The notes under the pieces are model-generated. The model was given only the letters and a program-made list of their open reading frames with translations. It was not told the origin of the DNA and did no database searches. The position numbers and the translations under genes are program-made. From Prostheceraeus crozeri (lineage: Eukaryota > Platyhelminthes > Polycladida > Euryleptidae): 64,000 nucleotides of DNA. Of this stretch, positions 22,901-34,900 are shown in pieces. Position 1 is the first letter of the stretch; the number at the start of each line of letters is the position of its first letter. The stretch covers positions 62,001 to 126,000 of the forward strand of contig CAJQUW010016956.1 of NCBI GenBank assembly GCA_907163375.1. The letters run 5' to 3'.

Positions 22901-25900
22901 AGATGCAGGGAAGCCGACTCGAAACTGCACTCCAGTTTCGAATTTCTGTACCGAATGCAATGAACCTGCGTGGAAGGCATAGCAAATCGACAAACATAGT
23001 GTGTTACAAGTGCCAGAGCGAATGACTAATATATTGTTATTACTGTATGTCGGCCTACAGTCTACGGCAAAGATAGTCTACAACGGATTGAAGAACTATC
23101 TTTTGAAATTGCATTCAATGAATATGTACATTCGGATTATCATGTCTTCTTCATAACAAGAACTATCAGATTAATACCAAGTACCCATGCATTAAAACTA
23201 TCAAGTTTACTATCAGCTTAATACCAAGTACCCATGCATTAAAACTATCAAATTTGCTGAAGAGATAGGACTTACATGTATGTATAGGCCTGTATTATTA
23301 ATATTAGACAAGTCAATGGCTATCTTCATCCCTTTTACTCTATTTTCATAATAACAGAATGCTCAAAAAGTCTTATAATATAAAATTGACATTCCTCCTT
23401 CATTGCTATGCAGTAGGACTATCGAGTACTTAAGGTGATCGAAATTATCACCCATGCCCCTCAACCTTGTTCTTCTGAGGATTAAAAGGCTTTGTGGTTA
23501 GAGGGTATGCGTGCACGTTCTCTAGCGCTAACGTCACTGGTTCGAACCTACCTACGACTGATAAGGCCCAAGAGGCCGAAACATGTCTGGTGGTGGTTAC
23601 ACCTGTTGAAATTTGACAAATTTATCAATTGCCAGGTACTTGTCAAAAGAAAAATGTTCTTAAAATTGAACGATCTGCCGTAGGACAATGGTTTGCATCT
23701 AAGAAAGCAAAATATCACTTGACTCGCAAAGCATAGCTATTTCTTGCAGGCATTAACCGTTGGATCAAGATTTTGTCACTTCTCCTGCTTAAATTTCTAT
23801 AGACTACTTGCTTTCCTTGTAAATTAAAATTTACAAAATTAAATTTAAATCGAATTATATTACACAAATGCAAGTACATTTGACAACCTATTGCCAGCAC
23901 AATTTATTTGTACATAATTTTGCGCATTTTGCACTGAGCATTATTAACATATCAACTCAAGGTGTACATAACAGGGCTGTAACCGGTCAGGTCTTGTTCG
24001 ACCCAACCGTTAACCGGTGTGGAAAATCTCAACCCAACCGGCCGATCGACCGGCAATTTTCTAATTTCATGTTTCTATTCAATTGCAAGTGCATTAATTA
24101 AGCTCAAATCGTTTTCTGACGAGTACTTCATATGCAGTATCATTTCTCAGTAAATCAGGAGTAGAATATGTTGCATTCAATAAATGTTCTATTCCAGTGT
24201 TTCTCAAACCCCTGTCCACGGACTACATAGTCAGCGGGACATGTTGGTTTAGTCCGCGAAGTTAATATGAAATAAAGATCGCTTTTGGTATGAAACGCTT
24301 AATCAATGGCGGATTTGGACCAAAAACGTCTTCCTTCGTCTTTGATTTCGTTTATTAATGCGATATTTGAATAAACCCTGCATTAATGAATTATTAGTTG
24401 TAGGAGCCAGGCTAAACAAGAAAACATTTCATTTTGTCTCATCCAATGCATTTGACATGCCACCGGCATGCATGATCACGTCTTAGATAACGTTAATCAA
24501 TATTAATGCGATGATGCTGTCTCAGATTCGAATGCGTATTTCTTCAATGCGATTGGCATAGAAAACATCTACAGATCATGTGCCTTCATATGAGGCTGCG
24601 CTGACACAACTACGTGCCAATGATAACGCTACTTTACTGCAAATTACGATTCAGTCAGTGTGAGTTGTCCACCACTGGCGTGACTCGACGTGCTACTATT
24701 TTGTATAAAATATACTAAAATCCTTTTGCTTTTCTACATGTTTCGTAATTACGAGCGTACTAGTAACATCTGACTCGAGAGCATTCTTTCTACAGGGAAG
24801 TCATCTGTAGAAACTGAATTTGAGACAAAAATACTGAATTCTATTTCAGCCCGATTAAATAGACGCCGCTACGTATGATAGATCCGCATCTATTCAAATA
24901 ATCTTAGTCTGCGTAGTTCACTTGGGGTTAGCGCTTAGTCCACGATAAGTGAAGGTTGAGAAACACTGGTCTATTCAATTTATAACTATAGTAAGGATTT
25001 CAGCTAATTAACAATCAAAATAGGCACCGGCACATTTCATACAGAGAAATTTATAAATTTAGTTTTTGTAGAATTGAAATTCTTCTCTTATATACATGAA
25101 TATTATATATACATACACTACAAGCATACTTTTAGTTTCACGGTTAGTCCGATTATCAAATGTACGAGTAACGAAGACAGACAGAAATTACAAGCTAAGA
25201 TTGCTTTACACTTTGAATTCGAAAAGTGCTGAATGAAATTTTATATCAATGGTCACTGTGTGAATAGATATAGATAGAGTGGATATGCTACTTCAAGCTA
25301 TATAATTAGAATTTTCTTGTGTCTGCATGTTGAAACTATTTCACTTTTCTTGTTCAATAAATTTTTGTTGGTTGGCATGCAGTATTTACACAGTATTAAA
25401 GTACAGTCCAGTATATTTCATATTATTGCTAACACTTGATTTTTTTACTAAATTACACTTCCTCATTTGATTAGTCAATTATTAAGATAGTTTAGGTTTG
25501 ATATGTCATAACATCAAATAACAGGCATATCTAAGGCTTATCTATGGCAATTTTGCGGAGTAATAAGACGGAGCAACATTTTTTGATGAGGTTAGAGAAG
25601 GTCATGCCATCTATTAAATCATGAGAAATCTGCACTTTTCAAACTGAATCGATCGAGAACCTGTTCTCTGACTCTGTTTGCTCCAGGTAGATATCTATGC
25701 CTTGCCTTGAAAATTCGCATGACAAAGTATTTCAGGATGAGTCAGCTTATGTCCGATTTCTTGGGTCAGATTGATTGAAGTTGACTTTAAAGCTGACAAT
25801 AACAGATTTTATCAGTTTTGCATACGATGGTGCATGTGGTGCGTGGCAAAGATCTTGCTGCCGAGAAGGTAGCCGAAGTCAAAGCATTATGCAAGTATTC

Positions 25901-28900
25901 AACTTATTCCCAACGCCAAATTGCTAGAATAACTGGCGTGAGCAATTATTCTGTATCAAAGATATCCCGAGAAGACTCTTCAGCCATGAACCGGAATAAA
26001 AGAAAAGGACGATGTGGGAGAAAAAGAAAACTGACCGCCACTAACGAACGCTTTCTACTGCATCAACTATATAAGAACAGGAAATCGACATGCTCTAAGT
26101 TGCAGACGGGTCTGCGTGACGTTGGTCCTGATGTTAGCAAAACTAACGTTTGGCGCACACTGAAAAGACGGAATTGCAAGTCGGTGAAACCCAGGAGAGT
26201 CCCGTTGCTGACGAGAAACATCCGTGCTAGAAGACCTGAGTTCGCTCGATCTCACTCACATTGGACTGCAGAAGACTGGAAAAAGGTAAGCAATCAATAT
26301 CTTATTCTTGAAAATGTACAGATAGGCTCCATGTGTGCGATAAAGTGCCGTTCATTTAATGATTGAGTCAGGTCATCTAAACATTTGGGGCAATAGGCCT
26401 ACCACAAAAATCGGCTGGAAATTATCGCAATTCTTATAATTTAATTTCTTCATTTCAGGTTGCATTCTCCGACGAGTCGATGTTTCAATGTGAACGATCT
26501 CATTCTCTACAAGTTTGGCATTCTCCAAACCATCCACGACCGGTTCAACAGCGTCGGAACCAGAAAAGGTCATGGTATGGGGTATCATGTCCGCTCAGGG
26601 CGCAGGTCGGCTCCATGTTTGCGAGGGCATGATGAACAAGGAGAAGTACTTGCATGTTCTTCGATCACGGGTCGTTCCTCAAATGATGGAATGGCTCCCC
26701 AAAGGAGATGGGACATTTATGCATGATAGTGCTCCCTGTCACTCCGTCAAGATTTGCAAGGAATTCCTCCGTCAATCCAACATCCTCGTTCTGAGGTGGC
26801 CAGGGAATTCGCCCGATCCAAATCTCATCGAGACGCTATGGGGGATCATCAAGGGGAGACTTTCAGAGTTCGATATCTCAAGTAAGAAAGAATTAATACA
26901 TCAGGTAATCAAACTGTGGCATCGAGACTGCTGAATTTCAGAGACTTGTTCGAAGCTGATCGCATCTATGCCTGACCGGATCAAAGCTGTGATCCAGGCA
27001 AGAGGTGGACACACTAAGTTTTGAATCGTTCTGTCAAAATTTCTTATGAAATATACCTTCCGTGGATGAAATTATGCTTTTATCTATTATATCTAGAAGC
27101 AATGCATCATAATTACTATTGACCATCATTGGCAACAAAAACCACTTAGAATGAAAAAATAATAGGAAATTCAAAGGTGTTAGCAATAATATGAAATATA
27201 CTGTACAGTGTTTAGTACAGCATTCACATGGGATTAATTGTGTTAGTATTTTCAATTATACTTCAGAGTTAGTATTATCATCATTGAGATTCCAAGTGTA
27301 TTTTGACAGAGATGCTTCATTTTTGTATTGAAAATGTGCACAAGACTTTTTATGGCATCTATATCTCGTTTTAAAGTCAGTTTCACAATGGCCTATGTAA
27401 ATTCTTTGTTCATTGTTTGATATCACACTTGCTTGATGTGACACATTTCTCGAAGCATTTTCCGTTAAATGGACAGGAACTTTGAACTCTGAAGTTGCAC
27501 AGTTTTGCTTACTAATTTGGTTCTAAATTTTGAGGTTCCAAAATTAGTGAGTTATGTTGTTGGATGCAGTGTTCCCATTTCAGTTTTTGATATTTCCTCC
27601 GCAGCTGCAAAAAATTTCCGCAGTCTTTTTTGACAAAAAATCCATCAAATCCCAAAACGAGTTGGACCGCTTAGCTACATGCCCAATTCCCATGTGTTCA
27701 TGATTAGCCAACCTACCTCATGATATTATTAATGTCAGTTTCATGATATTACGGCTCAACTCATTTTCAACGTGTTGTTTCTCACCCAGCTTCTCACCAA
27801 TAGTTCGAATGTCCATGTGGCAATGATTTCAAAGAAAATGGCAGCAACTTTTGGCATATTTCGTGACCGTACCGGAGCAGTTATTTCATCGTAGAATTAC
27901 GTTTTTGATGTAATTCTGTTTGAGCTAAAATCAATTTTATCGCATGAAAGCAAAACTAGTACCACAAATTTCATACCCCAAGGTTATCTCACATATATAG
28001 TAGCTATTAAATACATTTCCACGAGATGAATTTTTTGCAGCAAAAAGGTAAAATCGTAGAGATGAGTCGTCAAGGAATACATTCGACTTGGATGCCAACG
28101 AATTATTACATAGGGGCCTACCTGATGCAGGCTGAGCAGCCATAAGTTTGGTCATTTCATATAGCTCTAACTTAGCTTAAATAATAATAGAATTCGATTA
28201 TAAAACAGAACGTTACTTCAATGAAATTATGTTTTTGTTATTTATCAAGAGTTATTGATGGCATTTGAAATCGCTTTCGCAGTCTCTTGTTCATTTCTTT
28301 TTTTCTTTTTCCTTGATAATTCATTTTCTTGTGTTTCAATTATATAATCTTAGACATTCCCATCAGCATCAAACAGGAGGAATTGGCGTTGACATTCTTC
28401 AACAAACTAAGATAGGCTATCTGGTATAGTCCATATATTGATATAGGGCCGCCGTACAATATTGAGCGGAACAGTCGGTTCAGAGTGAAAATTGGATAAG
28501 AGAGAAACTAAATTAGTTTGATTTAGCTTGTTGAATTAATTGTGGAATAATTTTCAAACAATTCTTCATTTCATTTATCATTGTATTCACTGTTAAAAAA
28601 ATTTCCCTCTGATTTTCCGCAGGATTTTCTGAATTTCCGCAGAGAATGGGAACACTGGTTGGATGACGTTCTCGAAATTAGGCATGGAGCTATAACTGAT
28701 TTTTACACTGTTCTTATTAAACAATTTATGGTAACAAAAAAAATTCCAGAAAGTCACGTATACACTAGTTCATATGTAGCAATTAGCTTATTATATACAT
28801 TATATATTTTTTGCTTCACTAAATCTCTAAATCTAAAATACCCGATTGGAGCTGATCAGCTACTTTTATGGTATTTTATGAATTTGATTTTGGTTTCAAT

Positions 28901-31900
28901 TCATCTTCCTTACAGGCCTGATTGCTAATAAGATAATAACTTCAAAATTATGAATGAACATTCAATAATAATCTTATGATTTTGTGAGGTAGTTCATTCC
29001 TTTTCGCGACGTTTCGAACCAAACTGTGTCCATCAAGCTAACAATTAGTGATGTACATTAGTGCCTCTTTTACAGCGACCACTAAAAGGAGTAGGAAAAG
29101 TAGTCGCTCTAGGGGAGGATGTTTTGCTTGTGATAGAAATGCATAGCCAACATGTATTTCGAGCACCGACGTTGCATCTTCATAGAAAATGATTATGAAG
29201 AACTACGTACCTATTCATTTTCTTTTACTTAGTCGAACATTTTGAAATTTAGTTTCTTAAAAAGAGGAGTAATGCAAAATGCAAGGTGAACATAACTACA
29301 GTTATAATATTGGATATGAATGCTGTGCTAATATTTGTTATAGATTTCAAAAGTATATCAAAAGAAATACCAGCATCCACTGACTTAGTATCTGTAGAAC
29401 TGACTGAGTGTATCAACATACCGTCTGATAGAGAGCGACTGCCATTCGCTGGCATGTTTTTCATCCATAACATTCTTGACACGTTTCTCAACCTGTTCGA
29501 GGAGGTTAAAATGTGTTTGTGAGGCGCCGGCCCACAAATGACAGCAATGCTCCATTAGAGGACGAATAGTGGACTTGTAAAGATAGCACACAGTCTGTGG
29601 TGGAGGATAGCTGCTGGCACAATAGAGACTACCAATGCGTGGAGCTGCCTGTTTGCTAATGGACTGGTTGTACGGTTTCCATGACAAGTCTTTCGCAACC
29701 GCTAATCCAAGGAAGGAGATGAAATCTTTTTCTGATCTTTTTATTTGACATCTTAGTACTGTGATGATTATCATCTCCTTTAAGTCGTGAGTGTAGAATA
29801 CTCTAAGTTTTAGAAAGATTGAAAGAAACAAGCCATTTGGCGCCCGATTCGGACACCTTGGTTAGGTCTTCATTAAGGACGTCGCATCACCGCTAATATT
29901 GTTGGGCGCTCTTTGCTAGTATCTCATTGGAACTGAAGAGTGTCGTGTCACCTGCATGCATCATCAGATTACTCACTAGGCAGTCTGGGAGGTCATTGAT
30001 GTACAGCAGAAAAAGAGTGGGTCCCAAAATTGACCCTTGAGGAGCTCCTGCATTGACAATCTTGTGGAAGGCTTCTGGCCATCTAAAACGACAGATATCT
30101 GCCGGTCACTAAGGAAAGAAGCTTGAAGTTTGCAACTCCGCAAGACTTAAGCTTCCAAAGGAGTGCCCTCATACCAGACTTTATCGAATGTGTTGGAAAT
30201 ATCTGTCAACACCACGAACGACCCACATGTTCAATGACGTATGAAAGATAATCTGCAGTTGATCGAGAGTGCCTGAAGCCATACTGCTCGTCTGAAAGAA
30301 GGTTTTGAGTTTCAAGGAAGTTAACAACGTGCTGGTAAATCACTGCTTCAAAACTCTTGCCAGTAATTGGAAGCAGGCTCACAGGACGGTAACTAGATGG
30401 AAGAGATGAGTCTCCGGAACTGTAACCAACGAACCACGGAAGCTACTTTCCAACAAGAGGGTAACTCAACGATGGATGTACAGGGTGGCCAATAATTTAC
30501 TGACAGCCAAATTACTGAGCAGAAAGGTCTGGTGAACGAGCAGGTCAGGTTATTGTTCCGAATCGCGAAATCAATCGATTGGGAAATCTTTCACGCAGAA
30601 TGGTCATAGTTTCACGAGCGGTGTGAGGAGTCGCACCATCCTGTTGACATCAGAGTTCATCACTGTCCACTTGAGGGAAGAACCAATCGACAAGCATGTG
30701 TCTATAGGCGTTTCCATCAATTGAACCATCGAAGAAATATGGGCCGTAAATCCTTTGTGAGGACAATCCACACCATACTGATGCACGCTCCGGATGAAGT
30801 GGCTTCTCGATCATCAGCTGAGGTTGTTGCGTACCCCAAAACCTGTAGTTCTGTTTATTGATGAATCCTTACAAGTTGAAATGGGCTTCATCAGACATGA
30901 TCAATTTGTGAGTAAGATCATTTTGAGTCCAAAAAGCAGCACAGAAGGCCAGCCGCGTTTCATGATCCGTAGGTTTCAATTCTTGAACGATTTGGATTTT
31001 GTACGGGAAAAGGTTTAAATCGGCAGTCAAAATTTTCTGAAGCGATGATTTCTTGATGTCCAATTCTCGTGACCTTCTTCGTATTGAGGTGTTTGGGTCT
31101 CTCTGCACACTACGCATTACTCGCCCCACGTTCTCTTCATTTCGAACGGAAGTTAGTCGCCCACTTCTTTCCGATTCATGAACTGATCCAGTTTCTTGGA
31201 AACGTTTCACAATTGCTTTAATCGTGTTTGCTGCAGGTGGGGCTCTTACTCCAAAATGGAACAATACTTCCTTTGGGTCATTATCACGGACTTTCCCGAT
31301 TCAAGAAACAGCTCGACAACTTTTATTCGTTGTTCTAAACTTAATCTTTGAGACATTTGATTTTTGTGTTATCCGCACACTTACAATAAATTGGCAGTCG
31401 AGCTCGTTCACTTCACGTTTTTCTAACAACGATCTGACCTGCGCTCATGAGTGATTGTCATTGTGACTGGCAGACACTGTCGGCATAGAAAGTGAATTCG
31501 GACATCGATAACAATTGAATTGACACGCAAATTTCCGTTAATAACACTGGACATGCTTATCAATGGCGAAGAAGAATGGCATAGAAAGTGAATTCGGACA
31601 TCGATAACAATTGAATTGACACGTAAATTTCCGTTAATAACACTGGACATGCTTATCAATGGCGAAGAAGAATGTTTTCTAAAATGCTATTTCCGTACAT
31701 AATCCAAATCTATTGAGAACTTCTAACAATCGTCAGTAACTTATCGCAAACTTTCAAAAAAAAGTCATAAAAATAACTTTTTATAAATAAACTTATGTTC
31801 GATATCTGATAACTTTCCTGAATTTTCTTCCTCACATAAAATCTCCAAGAAAAGAGGTGTCGTTTCCTGTAGTATCAGCCAATAACTCCTTAAAACAAAG

Positions 31901-34900
31901 AAGTAATAGCATATTAAAAACCGTCAGTAAATTATTGGACACATCTACTGAGCAGTTTGGATAAAAGTGACGGAAGCTCACATGCTAGATGCTTGAAGAC
32001 CAAAACCGAGATACCATCTGGTCCAATAGACATATAGCTGTCGAGACATACGATGATCTATTCGACGCTTCAGACTGTGACTGAAGGAGGGCTGATTGTT
32101 TCATGAGTGCGTGTGGGAATTGGAGGTCAAATTCGACCTCCATCTTCCAATGATGAATTATTCGCAAACTCCTTGCAAGAAGCCCGTCTTTGTCTGCTGA
32201 AGATATGGCCATCGAAGTACTGACTTCGTTATGACGAAGTGGGATGGATGATTTGTTCCTGTTGGTGATGCTGTTGCAAATCCTCCAGAAGTCCTTAGAG
32301 CCAAGCTTTTGGATAGCAATGGATTTCCGTACATACAAAACACAACGGCTTCCGGCCTGATGGCTTCCTTGCAATTTCTTCGTGCGGTCTGATACAATTC
32401 AGAATTAACAGTAGTACTATCACGCTTGTACTTACGGAAGTAATGGTCACGCTGGCAGGCTGCAGCTGCACATTCTGGTGCAAACCAAGGTTGGGAGTGG
32501 GACTTCATTTGGAAAGTACAGTGAAGAATGTAGGCCAGCATCCTTATCTGAAGCAACTCTGTCATTTCTTCCGCCGACTTGTGGACGTTCTCGCTCAGAA
32601 TCAAATTCTCTGCTTGAACTTGAATATGAAAAGTGTGGAAGCCAGACCTGCTCCATGAAAAGGCGCAGACGGTGTGGAGTAAATCTGCCAGAAACTGTAA
32701 TAACACAGTAATCAGACGTGCCTAGGTTAGAAGTAACCTTGTGTGAAAAACAAGCTGTATTTGAGGTGAGAAACAGGTCAAGGAGATATCCGGTATCCCC
32801 AGCCCATGTCATCGAGGAACTGGATACAGTTACGCGAGTTAAACCCCTCAATGAAGCTACCCACGCATGTCTGTGACAGTGGAACTGTACCGCCTTTTTT
32901 CGAGCAGTTGACCGGACCTTCTTCCCAAAGCATTACCAGTCGGTTCGAGACCCTCGAGCTACCTGACGCCCGTATGCCGTAAATACGGTGGATCTGTCAC
33001 ACTTTAACCTGCAGCAAGGGCAGGGGAAGTGCGAAAGAGAACATTGAAAGGAAGTTCGATTACAAATGAACCAAATAAGTGTCATGCCCAAAAGCCTGAT
33101 TCAACAACACAAAGCATCTGATGACTGACTTTTCATATCTGGGAAACCAAAGTGGTTTCCTACCACACATTTAGAATAAACCAACGTGGAGATTAAGAAT
33201 TAACAATCAATCAATCATAAGCAATTTCATTAAAGACCAGTAAAATAATATTCCACAGCCTGCTAGTTAGCCGGAGCACTGTCGAAAACCGCGGACAATG
33301 TATCTTTTCGGCAAGGTAGAAACCAAAGAAGCATAAACTTCGAACGATAAAGACTTATTGAGACCCGGTTTTCACCTTTCACCGCTTTGAGGCCGCAGGT
33401 TGTATACGAAAGGAATGTGTTAGTGCAATTTGGATGTGTTAGTACTGGTTGTATACGAAAAGGAAAGGGGCTTGCCAGTTAGTGTTTTTTTGAGACCGAC
33501 GCGCATTAATTCATCCATTTAAGGGTAGTAACCATTCTTCATCTCAATTCTCATTTTACATCAGAAACGAAAGTTTTGTTAAAGCTGTGGCTTTAGAAAG
33601 TGATGTCAGAAAGGTGCGCGATTAACTTCTTTTCGCTCATTTGGCGATTTTCGTATAGCTGTCAGTCTACATGTCAGTCGCTGGAGTGGGGTGGGGGGGA
33701 GGCAAAAATTCAAAATATCTCGTCTGAACTCGGTTGTTGTAGAGGAGTGGTCGCTTTAAGGGCTCGCTGGGGACTACTTAACTGCATCGGTAAATTGCCC
33801 GGAGTGTGGGTAAGCGGTTGTTGTAGAGTAAGAGGGTGGTCGGCAACGGGGTACCACTGGGTATGCTAGAGCATATAAAATCTCGTGAAAGATTGCAGGA
33901 GCACTTTGGCTCTATCTGAGTTTAATTCGGTTGTAATCTGAAGCTAAGAGCAATTGAAAAGCAGAAAATGTCTCTGAAATTCATAGGCGGATAGAATCGC
34001 ACACACTTTCACAGATTTTCTTCGATAGACTTCATCAGAGAATCGATGAAAATAAGAGAACGAAAACAGCAGTGAAGGATCACGTAAATAGTTGCAACTA
34101 CTGTATTAAAGACATAACTCAGCAATTTCGAATAAAATATTAGGGAAATACTAATTGTGAAATCAGCATTGCATAGGTTTGACCGATCAAGAAGCTCATC
34201 ATTCGTTTCGAATTAAGTACATGTATAGAGATTACGACTACGGAATGACATGCCCGTTCGAAACATTAACGCTTCGAGATCATCGCTGACATTCCAACAG
34301 CAGAATTGCTGAAATGAGGAAACATTCCCGTTTCAAACGTAACTTTCCATGTCAACAGCATATTGAAATCAAAATCTGACATGAATTCATCCTTATCAAT
34401 GGCGATCTGTACCTGAGGATATACATGTAGGCCTATCAGTAACTAATCTAGTACAGCATTGTCGTGACTAAGATTCGAATAAATCATACAAGTAAATGGC
34501 TGTATTCGCCAGCGGCCGCGATAGATGAGCATCTCAGGTCCAAAGTTAATCAGAGAAAGAGCAACGAAATCCTTATTTTACTCGAGGTTGTCCACCAGAT
34601 AAGCAGCTGCTTTTACAAATGAAACGAAAAGATTGTCGCTTAGCTAAAATATCCGTCTTGTTAAAGAGCATAGTCAGCCAAAATCTTGGTCAGCGAATTT
34701 TTTTCTTGCTCTCTCCCAGTTTATAAATCAACTAAGTTATCAATGACCGTTTTCTTTTGAAGAAATACACATAAATCAAATCTGAAATTACAAATACGTG
34801 TATTATACACGATCACAAACCTTGTTGCTTAAGCGTACAAGAGCTTTGATAAGATCACAATAAATTTCTTATAGGCTTCTTACCACATCAGCAGAATCAT

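Larger units (their letters stand above)
22686..25400. other. Intron 4, 3' segment before the Tc1 element
   Basis: Intron 4 is 27.6 kb. In this segment I see a 47-bp tandem duplication (23163-23256), a SINE-like tRNA-derived sequence (23490-23680), an isolated hAT-like end (cagggctgtaaccggtcagg, 23971) and a complete hAT MITE (24195-24968). The rest is AT-rich without a gene. Confidence 0.5.
30479..31947 (-). mobile_element. Mariner element inserted in the LINE
   Basis: Inverted ends (cagggtggccaataatttactgac at 30481; gtcagtaaattattggacacatc ending 31945) are flanked by TA at 30479-30480 and 31946-31947. The transposase lies on the minus strand. Past the truncated transposase end there is almost no spacer before the left terminus, so an internal deletion removed the gene's 3' part. 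Confidence 0.9.
29385..32870 (-). pseudogene. Jockey/CR1-type LINE (endonuclease end through RT), split by a mariner
   Basis: Read on the minus strand, the upstream half (31946-32870) has the endonuclease end (YLLDLFLTSN, LGTSDYCVITVS) and the linker to RT. The downstream half (29385-30480) has NAGAPQGSILGPTLFLLYINDLPD followed by MMHAGDTTLF, where the active site should be Y/F-A-D-D. It then has the thumb (FLGLAVAKDLSWKP, LYKSTIRPLMEHCCHLWAGA) and ends at LSQFYRY in mid C-terminus. The order is that of a Jockey-superfamily ORF2. Frameshifts are frequent and the first catalytic Asp is lost. The copy is 5' truncated and lacks the end of the C-terminal domain. Confidence 0.85.

Noticed and set aside
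23495-23570. Functional tRNA gene
   Set aside because: A and B boxes are present, but there is no proper acceptor stem and the tail continues as a repeat.
28581-28928. Host gene on the plus strand
   Set aside because: The open frame crosses the right end of a hAT MITE and its target duplication, and has no domain.
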